Source of the DNA: Promethearchaeota archaeon
Lineage (GTDB): Archaea > Asgardarchaeota > Lokiarchaeia > Sigynarchaeales > SOKP01
Reading direction: 5' to 3'
DNA length: 11,543 bases
Assembly (NCBI GenBank): GCA_019057735.1
Contig: JAHLWV010000052.1
Span: 1-11,543 of the forward strand
Part shown: in pieces, positions 1-7,810 of the stretch
Layout: every line of letters starts with the position of its first letter
How positions within the stretch are numbered: the stretch's first letter is position 1
Translations under genes and position numbers: made by a program
Notes under the pieces: model-generated
What the model saw: only the letters and a program-made list of their open reading frames with translations
Told to the model about the DNA's origin: nothing
Database searches by the model: none

Positions 1-1982
1 CCTTGCATATATGGCAAGGTTGCCTTAAACAACTTGTGCTCATAACCAATCATAACTCTGTATAATATTGATTTCAAAAACCATTCCCTTAAATCCTCTT
101 TTTTTCTGTTTAATCTGAATTTTTCTCTTGCAAGAACAGAACCAAGATGATAAGAATAAACCAGATATTCTGTTGCTGGAGCTAACCAAACCTCTGCTCC
201 CTTTTTCTCAAGCTTTCTTATAATTCTTTGGTTAGCTGGCTCATGAAGTCTTACATAGAACTCGCCAACTATACCTATCTTTGGTTTTTCTTCATTAGTT
301 CTTTTGACTTGAGAAAATTCCTCTTGAGCTTTTCTTAAGATTTCCTCAATAGGAGATAATTTTCCATTAAATAAATTAGAAAAAAATGCCTTCCCAATAG
401 TTAAATAGGTTTTCATTTTTCCAAGATTAGTTTTTGGATCTGCTAAATAATCAAGAAGCCTTTTCAGATATTTCTCATAAATCTGATCTGAGGTTCCTTT
501 ATTAACCTCATAGGGTCTTGTGTGCATTCTCATTTTTTCAAGCTGGTCAACTGCAGTAATACCAGGCCAAACCTTGACTAGTAAGGGTATGCCAAGATTG
601 AACTCACTTCTTAGTTCACCCCCTATTATTATATCAATGTCTATTCCCTTTTTCTGGAATAGAAGAGATTCTAGACTTGCATACTGCCCTAGTCTACATG
701 GGCCACAATCAGTTGTTGCCTGAAAAAAAGCAAACTTCTCTTGGTCAAACCCTGATTTTTGCATAAAATAAAGCATAGCATCTGTAGTATGCAGATAGGG
801 TGTGCATACTAAGCCACATGTACAGCTTCTTGCATTTTCCAGGGTTTCATCAGGGCTTACTTCTAAAACCTTTGATTGGATTCCATAGGCATTTAAAACA
901 GAGGATGTTGCATAAATATGTTCTGACATTGGAGGAAAAACAAGAATTTTTTTGCCTTTAATCTTATCAAGACCCTTTAGTTTTACACTAAAAACCTTGC
1001 TGGTTTGCTTTGCTCCTATTTCTAAGTAAGATTTAACAGTATTAAAGAATGCCTGTAATCTAGTATCAATTCCAGCATCCCCAGTATGCTCATCCATTTC
1101 AATTGTTAAAAAGGGCTTTTGTGCTCTGCATATCATTTGCTGGTTTATCTGGGTATCAGGACCACAGGCAAAATAGGTTATATCAATTCCAAACAGGTTT
1201 TTATTTTTATTTAATAATTCTATTGCAGCTAGCTTCTTTTGGCCCTGTATCCAGTACATTTTTGGCATTTGTGTAGAAATATCTATTGAACCTATGGGAG
1301 CAAGTTCAAGAGGTATTGCCAGATAACCAGCATCTAAAATTTTATTTACAATATCATTATTAACATTTGCATCATAAGCTGTGTACGGTCTTGCCATAAC
1401 TAAAAAAGCAGGTTCGTTTTTTTTGTATTTTTTAATAAAATCAAAGACTTCTTTTGTTTTTTCCTCAATTTTGATATCAAACCTTTTTTTATTTATTAAT
1501 CCCTCTTGAAGTGCAGCTCTAACATTTTTTGTGCTATGACCCATCTTTGCAACAGCTTTCTTCATCTGATCCTCAATATGTTTTAACCCCCAATCAAAAA
1601 ACAATGAAGGGGAAATAAGTTTTTCTAAATTAAGGCCTTTTTTAATAAGCCCATCTGTATATTTCATAATATCTGGTGTAGACTGTGTCCATGGACATGT
1701 AACACAATGCTTATAGTTGCCAGTTGGTTTTCCTGTATTTGCAATATAGGGAATAAAAATAAAATCATCTTTTTTTAGTTTTTTTAGTAGATTGTCAACA
1801 TGACCATAGGCAACCTTTGTTGGAAAACAATATTCTGCTGGTACTATCTCTAAACCACGATTTATTATCTTCCTATTAGTTTCATCTGAAACAACAGTTT
1901 TTATTCCTAAATACTTAAAAAAAGGAATAAACAGGGGCGAGAAATCATTGAATAATAAGCCTCTTGGAATTCCAACTTTCAT
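1..1982 (-). CDS. DUF2229 / 2-hydroxyacyl-CoA dehydratase (HgdB-like) protein, 3' end missing
   Basis: The frame is open from the ATG at 1982..1980 to the left edge: 660 codons with no stop, so the C-terminus lies outside the window. The N-terminus MKVGIPRGLL is typical of DUF2229 proteins associated with CoA-dehydratase activases. Cysteines are at residues 52 (AEYCFPTK), 93 and 96 (KHCVTCPW). Further in come FACGPDTQ, EMDEHTGDAG, SCTCGLVC and TDCGPCRLGQ, the kind of cysteine clusters that hold iron-sulfur centres in HgdB/HgdA-like proteins. The family role, as established elsewhere, is ATP-driven one-electron transfer for radical dehydration or reduction of acyl-CoA substrates; the substrate here cannot be told. 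The start overlaps the stop of the upstream activase gene (ATGA), implying coupled translation and a stable pair. In many anaerobes both parts form a single polypeptide, so this may be one protein split in two. Confidence 0.88.
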   Translation of the reverse strand, partial: MKVGIPRGLLFNDFSPLFIPFFKYLGIKTVVSDETNRKIINRGLEIVPAEYCFPTKVAYGHVDNLLKKLKKDDFIFIPYIANTGKPTGNYKHCVTCPWTQSTPDIMKYTDGLIKKGLNLEKLISPSLFFDWGLKHIEDQMKKAVAKMGHSTKNVRAALQEGLINKKRFDIKIEEKTKEVFDFIKKYKKNEPAFLVMARPYTAYDANVNNDIVNKILDAGYLAIPLELAPIGSIDISTQMPKMYWIQGQKKLAAIELLNKNKNLFGIDITYFACGPDTQINQQMICRAQKPFLTIEMDEHTGDAGIDTRLQAFFNTVKSYLEIGAKQTSKVFSVKLKGLDKIKGKKILVFPPMSEHIYATSSVLNAYGIQSKVLEVSPDETLENARSCTCGLVCTPYLHTTDAMLYFMQKSGFDQEKFAFFQATTDCGPCRLGQYASLESLLFQKKGIDIDIIIGGELRSEFNLGIPLLVKVWPGITAVDQLEKMRMHTRPYEVNKGTSDQIYEKYLKRLLDYLADPKTNLGKMKTYLTIGKAFFSNLFNGKLSPIEEILRKAQEEFSQVKRTNEEKPKIGIVGEFYVRLHEPANQRIIRKLEKKGAEVWLAPATEYLVYSYHLGSVLAREKFRLNRKKEDLREWFLKSILYRVMIGYEHKLFKATLPYMQ

Positions 1983-4036
1983 TTGCATGCATCCTCCATT
2001 ATTTTCTGCCTCTCTTTAAACAGATTGGGTGGCTTTATTTTTTTCTCATCTTTTTTTGCACTGTACCTCTGGCATCTGTCACCTATAAAATAAAATATCT
2101 TTTCTTTACCTTTAATTTCAGCCCTGGTTATGTTACAGTCATTTCCACAATCTTTGTTGATACATTCATAAGGTCCTACATTGTATTTTAGATTTGATAT
2201 TTTGTTAAATCCTCTAAAACTACCTAAATCAGAGGTATCATATGCATATTTTGCTGCACCTATTGCTCCGGTTATATGCGGCCAGGGAGGTACAACTATT
2301 CCTTTTCCAAGAACAGTTTCAAGAGCAGCAACCTGTCCAAGATTAAATGCAGTTGCACCTTGAAAAACAACCTTTTCTTTTATTTCAAGGCCGCTAACTA
2401 CCTTTGCAAAATAGTTTCTTGCGGTTGCTAATGTAAGGGCAGCACATAAATCCTCTAAAGATACATTGTTTTGTTCGTATTTTATTATTGATTGCTCTGA
2501 TAAAACCGCACAAGTGCTATCTATATCAGGGGGATTCTTTGCTCTTAAGGCAATATCTCCAAAATCTTCCATTTTAATACCTCTGCGCATGGCATATTTT
2601 TCCAGCAATGCTCCGGTCCCAGCAGCACATGCATTATTCATTGCAAAATCAACAACCACACCCTGTCGAATATTAATAAATTTTGAATCCTGTCCACCAA
2701 ACTCAATAATACTAAACTCTTTTTGAGGATATACTGTTATTATACCTGCAGCCTGTGCAGTGATTTCATCAACAATATGTTCTTTAGAAGCCCCAACTAT
2801 AAAACCGGTAAGCTGCCTTCCGCTTCCAGTTGTTCCTGCAACAACTTTCTCAATTTTATAGCCCCTTTCTATAACCTGATTATATACTTTGTTTATTACA
2901 TCTATTGCAGCCCCAACAGGGTCTATCTCTGTTCTCCTGTAGTGATAAGCAAGCAATCTAAACTTACCATTAATTTTTGCTATTAATGCAGCCTTTGTAC
3001 TAACAGAGCCTATGTCAATTCCCAAGCCAACTAAAGGAACATCTGCACCATAAGGCCAATCTTCTTTTGGTTTCATAATTTTAGATTTTTTGAGGATTAG
3101 AGGACCTTGTGATTTATAGCTGAAGGGTTTGGTCAATTTCTGCTCTAATTTTTTTATTATATTATTCAAATAAACCTGTTGACCATAGATTGCTGCACCA
3201 ATTGCACCTATATGTAATCTTTGTTTTGGAATAATCACTCTTTCAGAAGAGATTTTGCAAAAATCCAGTAGATGCTTAACAAAGGCTTTACTAAGTGAGA
3301 GACCGCCAATAAGAATAATCCTACCTTCAGGCATCATTCCATTTGAGAGAATGGTTTTAAAACTATCAGCAGAGGCTCTATAAAGTGAAGCAGCCAATAC
3401 CTCTTTTGGTGTTCCCTTTTGTTGCTGGTGCACAACATCAGATTCACGAAAAACACCACATTTTGCAGAGAGCTTTATGGTTTTTTCAGTTTGATTAGCA
3501 ACATTAGACAATTCCTCTATTGAATCATAGTTAAATCTTTCAGACATATGCTCAAGCAATAAACCTGAACCAACACCACACTTATCTTCTAAATCATAAC
3601 TTTCTAAAAGTAATTTTTCATTATGTCTTTCAAATTCAAAATATTCTTGGCTTGAGGCTCCAACATCAATTACTGCAAATTTTTCATTTTCCGTAATGTA
3701 TAAATCAAGAGATGCAATGCCCCCTTTAATTGTAATTGATTCACTTATCACTTGTTTTTCATTTAGAACATCTGATAAAGAAATTGAATTAACCCCGGTT
3801 ACACCAAGATAAGCCGCATTGCCGTGTTTTGTTATAATTTCATCTAATGTTTCTTTTAAAGCATAAATTGGTTTTCCATTTATCTTTTTTAGATAAGAAG
3901 TTATATTTTTTCCATCTATCACAACTGCTTTAAGATTATCAGAACCAATATCTATCCCAATTCTTTTCATATTAAAAGGGAATTTAAATTTAGAAATAAC
4001 TTTTTTCAAAATATTTTTCTTAAATTTTTCTTTCAT
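1979..4036 (-). CDS. Acyl-CoA dehydratase activase with two BcrA/BadF/HgdC ATPase modules
   Basis: This 685-aa protein carries two ASKHA-fold activase modules. Module 1 (about 24-290) has the phosphate-1 motif GIDIGSDNLK, then VIDVGASSQE. Module 2 (about 336-600) has GLGIDIGSVSTK, GTTGSGRQ, EFGGQDSKF and PHITGAIGAAKYA. In HgdC-type activases one cysteine in CAAGTG and one about 40 residues on ligate a [4Fe-4S] cluster at the dimer interface. Both modules keep such a pair: C153/C193 (KCGVGSG, KCGVFRES) and C470/C509 (NACAAGTG, TCAVLSEQ). A tail with C625, C630, C634 and C655 could hold another metal site. The inferred role is ATP-coupled electron delivery to the downstream HgdB-like partner. 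The start is uncertain: no clear ribosome site precedes 4036, and the family usually begins near M23 (codon at 3970, MKRIGIDIG). It ends in ATGA shared with the next gene. Confidence 0.92.
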   Translation of the reverse strand: MKEKFKKNILKKVISKFKFPFNMKRIGIDIGSDNLKAVVIDGKNITSYLKKINGKPIYALKETLDEIITKHGNAAYLGVTGVNSISLSDVLNEKQVISESITIKGGIASLDLYITENEKFAVIDVGASSQEYFEFERHNEKLLLESYDLEDKCGVGSGLLLEHMSERFNYDSIEELSNVANQTEKTIKLSAKCGVFRESDVVHQQQKGTPKEVLAASLYRASADSFKTILSNGMMPEGRIILIGGLSLSKAFVKHLLDFCKISSERVIIPKQRLHIGAIGAAIYGQQVYLNNIIKKLEQKLTKPFSYKSQGPLILKKSKIMKPKEDWPYGADVPLVGLGIDIGSVSTKAALIAKINGKFRLLAYHYRRTEIDPVGAAIDVINKVYNQVIERGYKIEKVVAGTTGSGRQLTGFIVGASKEHIVDEITAQAAGIITVYPQKEFSIIEFGGQDSKFINIRQGVVVDFAMNNACAAGTGALLEKYAMRRGIKMEDFGDIALRAKNPPDIDSTCAVLSEQSIIKYEQNNVSLEDLCAALTLATARNYFAKVVSGLEIKEKVVFQGATAFNLGQVAALETVLGKGIVVPPWPHITGAIGAAKYAYDTSDLGSFRGFNKISNLKYNVGPYECINKDCGNDCNITRAEIKGKEKIFYFIGDRCQRYSAKKDEKKIKPPNLFKERQKIMEDACK

Positions 4037-4118
4037 AATATTATTCTATTTTTTTGCCTTTGGAGTAAAATTTAATCTAAAATTTAGTTTTTATTATTAT
4101 CTATTCTCAGCCTTTAGT

Positions 4119-4143
4119 AAAAAGCACCAAAATGGTGGCTTTT
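4119..4143 (-). terminator. Terminator-like hairpin upstream of the activase operon
   Basis: The arms AAAGCACCA and TGGTGGCTTT pair around a short A-rich loop with one bulged base. Read on the minus strand the hairpin is followed by GCTTTTTAC, so it could stop transcription from the lipoprotein remnant before the activase gene. The plus-strand copy also ends in CTTTTG, so it may work both ways. Confidence 0.5.
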
Positions 4144-4180
4144 GCACAGAAGACGACAAAAAAATATTTAGCAGAGGCAA

Positions 4181-4227
4181 GTCGAAAGCAAAATAAAGAG
4201 CAGGATGGTTAGTCCCTACTCTTCGAC
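4181..4227. repeat. Nested inverted repeat, possible structured RNA
   Basis: The outer arms GTCGAA (4181-4186) and TTCGAC (4222-4227) enclose inner arms AAGAGCAGG (4196-4204) and CCTACTCTT (4215-4223). The inner arms match except for one A/C position on the plus strand, which is a G-U pair on the minus-strand RNA. That favours a minus-strand transcript. Inner and outer arms share two bases. No family is recognised. Confidence 0.45.
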
Positions 4228-4240
4228 ATTTGTCTTTAAT

Positions 4241-4602
4241 TTAGATTCTAATAAAATTATTAAAGCTTGCCTCCTCAATTATCTTGATATTTATAGTATC
4301 CTTAATCTCAAAAGGTGTACCATTTTATTATAGTAATAAAGAATAGTCCAAAGTTACATTTTCTATCATTGAACTCAACTGAGCTACAACATTTTCTAAA
4401 TTAATAACATTATTATATGAACCTGAGCCATAAAAGCAATAACTTCTTGCCTTATCCCAGTTTTGGTTACTTAAAGAATTGGAAAATCCATTTATGACAC
4501 TCGTTATTTGTGCTTCATCAGATATCGCACCACATCCAGAAAACACTAAAATTAAAGCAAAAAATAATATTATAACAATACATGAAAGATGTGTTTTTTC
4601 AT
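4241..4602 (-). pseudogene. Decayed small lipoprotein gene
   Basis: A 72-codon open stretch (4546..4328) reads FSGCGAISDEAQ and onward. In the same frame upstream it encodes a hydrophobic stretch ending in the lipobox VFSGC, a textbook lipoprotein signal peptide, but no start codon exists in that frame. The ATG at 4602..4600, followed by a run of six A, would give MKKTHLSCIV and join this frame if the run held one more A. Downstream, two in-frame TAA codons (4330..4325) interrupt the frame, after which NGTPFEIKDTINIK continues in the same frame to a TAA at 4243..4241. The pattern suggests a roughly 120-residue lipoprotein broken by small indels. The acidic/aromatic motif SNQNWDKARSYC resembles NTF2-like lipoproteins, but this is only an impression. 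Sequencing error or slippage-based switching of the A run are alternatives. Confidence 0.6.
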
Positions 4603-4651
4603 TTGCTTACATTTTTAGGTAAATAAAAAGACAGAAAATAATTATATTCCT

Positions 4652-4685
4652 AATCTTACAGAGTGCTACTCTTAAGATTGTTTTT
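4652..4685 (+). terminator. Terminator-like hairpin on the plus strand
   Basis: The arms AATCTT..AGAGT and ACTCT.AAGATT pair around a GCT loop, with a short internal mismatch, and are followed by GTTTTTAG. No plus-strand gene precedes it, so its function is unclear. On the minus strand it would be an untranslated leader hairpin upstream of the lipoprotein remnant. Confidence 0.4.
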
Positions 4686-4837
4686 AGATAAGGTAGCTTT
4701 TTATTTTAGTATAATGATATTATAGATATTCGGCTTATATGAAAAATACGCTTACTAAATTTTTTTAATACACTTTTTTCTTTATACTACAAATCTATTT
4801 AAAAATCCTTCTTTTTTTGTAATAATTTATAGAAAAT

Positions 4838-4875
4838 AAAAAAACCCTTCGGCACAATACTAAAGGGCTTTAAAA
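4838..4875 (-). terminator. Intrinsic terminator, minus strand
   Basis: On the minus strand AGCCCTT pairs with AAGGGTT across a 14-base loop and is followed by a run of seven T. No gene is recognisable just upstream, only the tmRNA-3'-end-like segment. Confidence 0.6.
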
Positions 4876-5008
4876 TTTAGGACTTGGTGGAGGCTAGTAG
4901 ACGAGTTTCGCAACTTTTGTTTAAATGATAACAACAATATTTATCATAACCTGAAAAATCTAACCGCAACTATATAAAATCAAGTTAAACTAAAGGATTT
5001 AATTAATC

Positions 5009-5085
5009 TTCCTGTTGGAAAGGAAGAAGGGGTCTTCACATTTGACATTAATCTATTGAAATGTCAAATGTTGAAACCCCTTTTG
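5009..5085 (-). terminator. Long palindrome downstream of the CsgG/FlgT cluster
   Basis: A perfect 12-bp inverted repeat (ACATTTGACATT at 5038-5049, AATGTCAAATGT at 5060-5071) is extended, past a 4-base internal loop, by GGGGT (5029-5033) and ACCCC (5076-5080). It begins about 120 bases after the last gene of the cluster and is the likely transcription end. The plus side ends in CCCCTTTTG and the minus side in CCCCTTCTTCC, so it could serve both strands. A small adjacent hairpin (CTTCCT/AGGAAG, 5009-5027) follows on the minus strand. Confidence 0.55.
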
Positions 5086-5199
5086 CCTTTAATTTATTTT
5101 CTTTATAGATACAATATAAAAAAGAAAAAAGTTTTTTAATTAATCATTTATTCTATCGTTTCTAAAATTTATCATAATTAAATATTATTTTTATCACTC

Positions 5200-6402
5200 T
5201 TATTCCGTTATAGGAATATTCCGGAATTGAGCCGAGAAAGATTTATTATTAGCCTGACATGAGATTTCGAGCAAAGATATGATTTTTGTTTGAGGAGAAA
5301 TATCATCAAAAGAGATAACTGCTTTCATGGGCACACCAGCTACAAGTTTGTTTTCGAATCTGTATTTTGTTGAGTAAATATTTCCAAGTTGAATTTTGCT
5401 AGCAAAATATTCATTTCCAAAATTATCAAAAACTCTTGTTCTGTAGTCCAGATTATGATTGGGGTACAAACTAAGCCGGCTATCTTGGTCACTTGTAATT
5501 AGTATCTCAAAATATATACCTTCTCCCTTTTTTTGCCAATTAATTAATTTAAAATTGAAACTCTGAACATTTACTTCTTGTATAGTTTTTACTTCTTTTG
5601 TAGAAATAATATCTCTCTTTCCATATATAGTGCTTCTAACTCCATTATCTAAGAGTCCCGTAATAGTCGGATCCTTAACCACATCGATTTGAGCAGCAGT
5701 TATAGCAGCACCTTTTTCTACATCTACCAAGCGAGTCCTAAGGTCAACAGAATTACCCATATCAGCTACGGTACCAACTACTATGGCTTCTACCCCCAAC
5801 ATCTTTCCTATTTCGGCTGCAGTAGAAGAATCAATCATTCCACTAAAGCTTTTCCCCAATTCGTTTAATACTTGTTCCATTTTTTCTCGTTCTACCACGG
5901 TCATTCCTCTTTGAATCAGGTTAGTGTAAAGCATGTCCTGGACATTTCTGGTAAAGTCATTAAATTCATCTCCGTAAGTAAATTCAGTTATGGCTATTCG
6001 GGTAATTTTTTTCATCTCCTGATAGGCTTTATCACCTTCCTGTATATCCGTAACCTTCTTAGTAATTTTGGCCAAGGACATTTCTTTTCTGACTTTAGTT
6101 ATCTCTATCTGACCAACTTCTGTTTCCGGGTAACCGATGATTTTTTCATCCATTTTAAAGGGATGTTCCTTATCTAACCTTACTACTTCAAATTTAACAC
6201 CTTCAACAATGCCGGCATCTTGCCCAAGATTAATGTAAACCGTTTCTCCGCTTACTCCCACTACATAACCTTCTACCGCAAAGGCTAATTTACCAGCAAG
6301 TTCACTGACTTTTTGTGAAAGTACACTTTCCTGGGTAAAGGCACCGTTTATAGTGCAAAAGTATAAGGCGAAAATCAGCAAAAAAATCAAGAACTTCTTC
6401 AT
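5200..6402 (-). CDS. Exported protein: FlgT_C-like, CsgG-like and beta-rich C-terminal domains
   Basis: This 400-aa protein has a signal peptide (KKFLIFLLIFALYFC, cleavage likely after NGA at 21). Residues 43-128 (EGYVVGVSGETVYINLG, then VEGVKFEVVR and VTDIQEGDKAY) match the FlgT_C-like small beta-barrel. Residues 134-245 match the CsgG-like fold: TRIAITEF, a MTVVEREKMEQVLNELGKS helix, and AAEIGKMLGVEAIVVGTV. Residues about 272-395 look like a beta-sandwich of the DUF4352 kind (FEILITSD, VFDNFGNEYFA, PMKAVISFD). The domain order is the reverse of its neighbours, which carry the FlgT_C-like domain at the C-terminus. AAAGGAG lies 9 bases before the ATG. It is the last gene of the cluster, followed by the palindrome at 5029-5080. 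The likely location is periplasm or outer-membrane inner face; the exact role is unknown. Confidence 0.85.
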   Translation of the reverse strand: MKKFLIFLLIFALYFCTINGAFTQESVLSQKVSELAGKLAFAVEGYVVGVSGETVYINLGQDAGIVEGVKFEVVRLDKEHPFKMDEKIIGYPETEVGQIEITKVRKEMSLAKITKKVTDIQEGDKAYQEMKKITRIAITEFTYGDEFNDFTRNVQDMLYTNLIQRGMTVVEREKMEQVLNELGKSFSGMIDSSTAAEIGKMLGVEAIVVGTVADMGNSVDLRTRLVDVEKGAAITAAQIDVVKDPTITGLLDNGVRSTIYGKRDIISTKEVKTIQEVNVQSFNFKLINWQKKGEGIYFEILITSDQDSRLSLYPNHNLDYRTRVFDNFGNEYFASKIQLGNIYSTKYRFENKLVAGVPMKAVISFDDISPQTKIISLLEISCQANNKSFSAQFRNIPITE

Positions 6403-6444
6403 AATACAAAGCTCCTTTCTTCTACTAAATATTATTTTATCTAT

Positions 6445-6474
6445 AGATTATTTGATTGTCTGGCAGAATATCAA
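6445..6474 (-). promoter_or_regulatory. Candidate promoter before the last cluster gene
   Basis: TTGATA (6474..6469), 18 bases, TAATCT (6450..6445) on the minus strand lies in the 159-base gap upstream of the gene starting at 6402. Both boxes are imperfect. It could give extra expression of the last gene, which otherwise depends on read-through. Confidence 0.3.
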
Positions 6475-6561
6475 AGAGAGCGTCTGCGTATTTAGGTTGA
6501 ATTATTATCACTTTCGGTAATTAAATTGATTAGTCCGAATCATTTATCAGCAATTGTGATA

Positions 6562-7788
6562 TCATTGTATCCTATTACATAGCAACCCAACTTTTATCTC
6601 GTTTTCTTCTCCATAGATAATATTAGCAATTGAGTATTCATCCATAACATCATTAACCACAATCTCTGCCAACTTTTCCCCTTCAATCCTAATAAGGGCT
6701 CCGCTCCCAGGATCCCTTACCTTACGATGAGGTCCCAGAATGTTAAATCTCTCTTCTTTTTGAATTCTCGTGCCACCTTGATTGAGATAAACTGTGCCAT
6801 TTTGAATATCTAGTACACGAACAGGCATCAGAATATCAAGAAACCCCCGATTTAATTTTGTTATTAATTCATCAATCAATTCAGATAATATATTGCCAGG
6901 TATTTGCTCTTTCAATTGTGCTTGTCTAGTTCTATCAGCCGAGCGTCCGAGACCAATAATACGGTCAAGTGATACTATTACAGTATCTGTCCTGTGAACC
7001 TGCCTGGTAGCAAATTCTACTGCTCTTACATCGATACTCAATAAAATTTTACATCTTGTGACTTCTGCACCATACCACTCTTGGGTAGTTATAGAGCTAT
7101 ACACCTCAGATAGGGTTCCAATAAGCAGGTAATCTGCACCCAATTGTTCCTCTAAACGTGCCATCTCACGGATAGGAAACCCTCCTGAAATTAACAATTG
7201 ACGTTCTTTCTCAAATTCATTACCATATTCCCGGTCGAGGATATTGTAATGCTGGGTCTGCACAAGCAGGGTAGTTAATCGCTGGCTTATTTGCCTCGCA
7301 ATCTCGTTGACGTCAATACCCTCTGCATGTTTTAGCCCCTTTCGAGGAATTATAGGCATGACTGCCAAGGTCGACCTTTTATGGCTGTCAACTCTACGAC
7401 GGTAAACAGGCACAAACGCTCGTATCCTGACCTCCCAGCTATCATCATTCATTCTATCAGATGACAAAACTTCATATCTCTCTATTAGCCCCTTGGTATG
7501 CAAGCGAATTTCTTCTATCACTTCATCCTTTATTTCTGCTCTGGAGAATTTTTCTTCTCCTTCCTTACGAAAAAAATCTTCCAAGGAAAAGCGAATATCG
7601 CTCAATGCATCAATTTCAACACCCCGTTTCTGCCGAATTGCTTCAACTAAGCATTTAACAACAGCTTCTTCTGGGGTTCTCCCACTTGAAGTAACAACAA
7701 CTTCTTCAACCTGTACAGAACCAAAAGCAATATTATTTCCTACAAGTAAAAGCATTAATATACATAAGAATACTATTTTTACACGCAT
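6562..7788 (-). CDS. FlgT-like three-domain envelope protein
   Basis: I place the start at the ATG at 7788..7786 (408 aa), because GGAGG sits just upstream. A longer frame from a TTG at 7800 would run through this ribosome site. A signal peptide (KIVFLCILMLLLVGNN, cleavage near AFG at 23) is followed by three parts. Residues 26-130 are LPP20/FlgT_N-like (GRTPEEAVVKCLVEAIRQK, then VRIRAFVPVYRR). Residues 138-315 are FlgT_M/CsgG-like (STLAVMPII, HYNILDREYGNEFEKERQL, EQLGADYLLIGTL). Residues 321-400 are FlgT_C-like (VRVLDIQNGTVYLNQGG, then KEERFNILGP and LAEIVVNDVMDEYSIA). This is the order seen in Vibrio FlgT, an H-ring protein of the flagellar motor. No flagellar gene is nearby, so a non-flagellar envelope role is as likely. 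The gap from the previous stop is 22 bases, so the two are surely co-transcribed. Confidence 0.85.
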   Translation of the reverse strand: MRVKIVFLCILMLLLVGNNIAFGSVQVEEVVVTSSGRTPEEAVVKCLVEAIRQKRGVEIDALSDIRFSLEDFFRKEGEEKFSRAEIKDEVIEEIRLHTKGLIERYEVLSSDRMNDDSWEVRIRAFVPVYRRRVDSHKRSTLAVMPIIPRKGLKHAEGIDVNEIARQISQRLTTLLVQTQHYNILDREYGNEFEKERQLLISGGFPIREMARLEEQLGADYLLIGTLSEVYSSITTQEWYGAEVTRCKILLSIDVRAVEFATRQVHRTDTVIVSLDRIIGLGRSADRTRQAQLKEQIPGNILSELIDELITKLNRGFLDILMPVRVLDIQNGTVYLNQGGTRIQKEERFNILGPHRKVRDPGSGALIRIEGEKLAEIVVNDVMDEYSIANIIYGEENEIKVGLLCNRIQ

Positions 7789-7810
7789 TACTTCCTCCAA
7801 AATTTAATGT

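Larger units (their letters stand above)
4037..4240. other. Non-coding hairpin-rich spacer
   Basis: I find no credible gene between the activase start and the lipoprotein remnant. The spacer holds two structured elements: a terminator-like hairpin (4119-4143) and a nested inverted repeat (4181-4227). A promoter for the activase gene is expected here, but no good -35/-10 pair stands out. Confidence 0.6.
4603..5199. other. AT-rich intergenic region with several hairpins
   Basis: No coding signal is visible across these roughly 600 bases. They contain a plus-strand terminator-like hairpin (4652-4685), a minus-strand terminator (4838-4875), a segment resembling the 3' end of tmRNA (4883-4911) and a long palindrome (5029-5080). 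The remainder is A/T runs. Confidence 0.6.

Noticed and set aside
520..723. Plus-strand open frame of 67 codons
   Set aside because: It is antisense to the DUF2229/HgdB-like gene, which explains the region completely.
2466..2986. Plus-strand open frames opposite the activase gene
   Set aside because: The antisense activase gene has clear catalytic and cluster motifs. These frames have no signals of their own.
7789..7800. Longer FlgT-like start at a TTG codon (7800)
   Set aside because: The extra four codons overlap the GGAGG ribosome site of the ATG at 7788, and the ATG start gives a normal signal peptide.
7493..7807. Plus-strand open frames opposite the FlgT-like gene
   Set aside because: They lie wholly antisense to a strong minus-strand gene, lack ribosome sites and resemble no protein.
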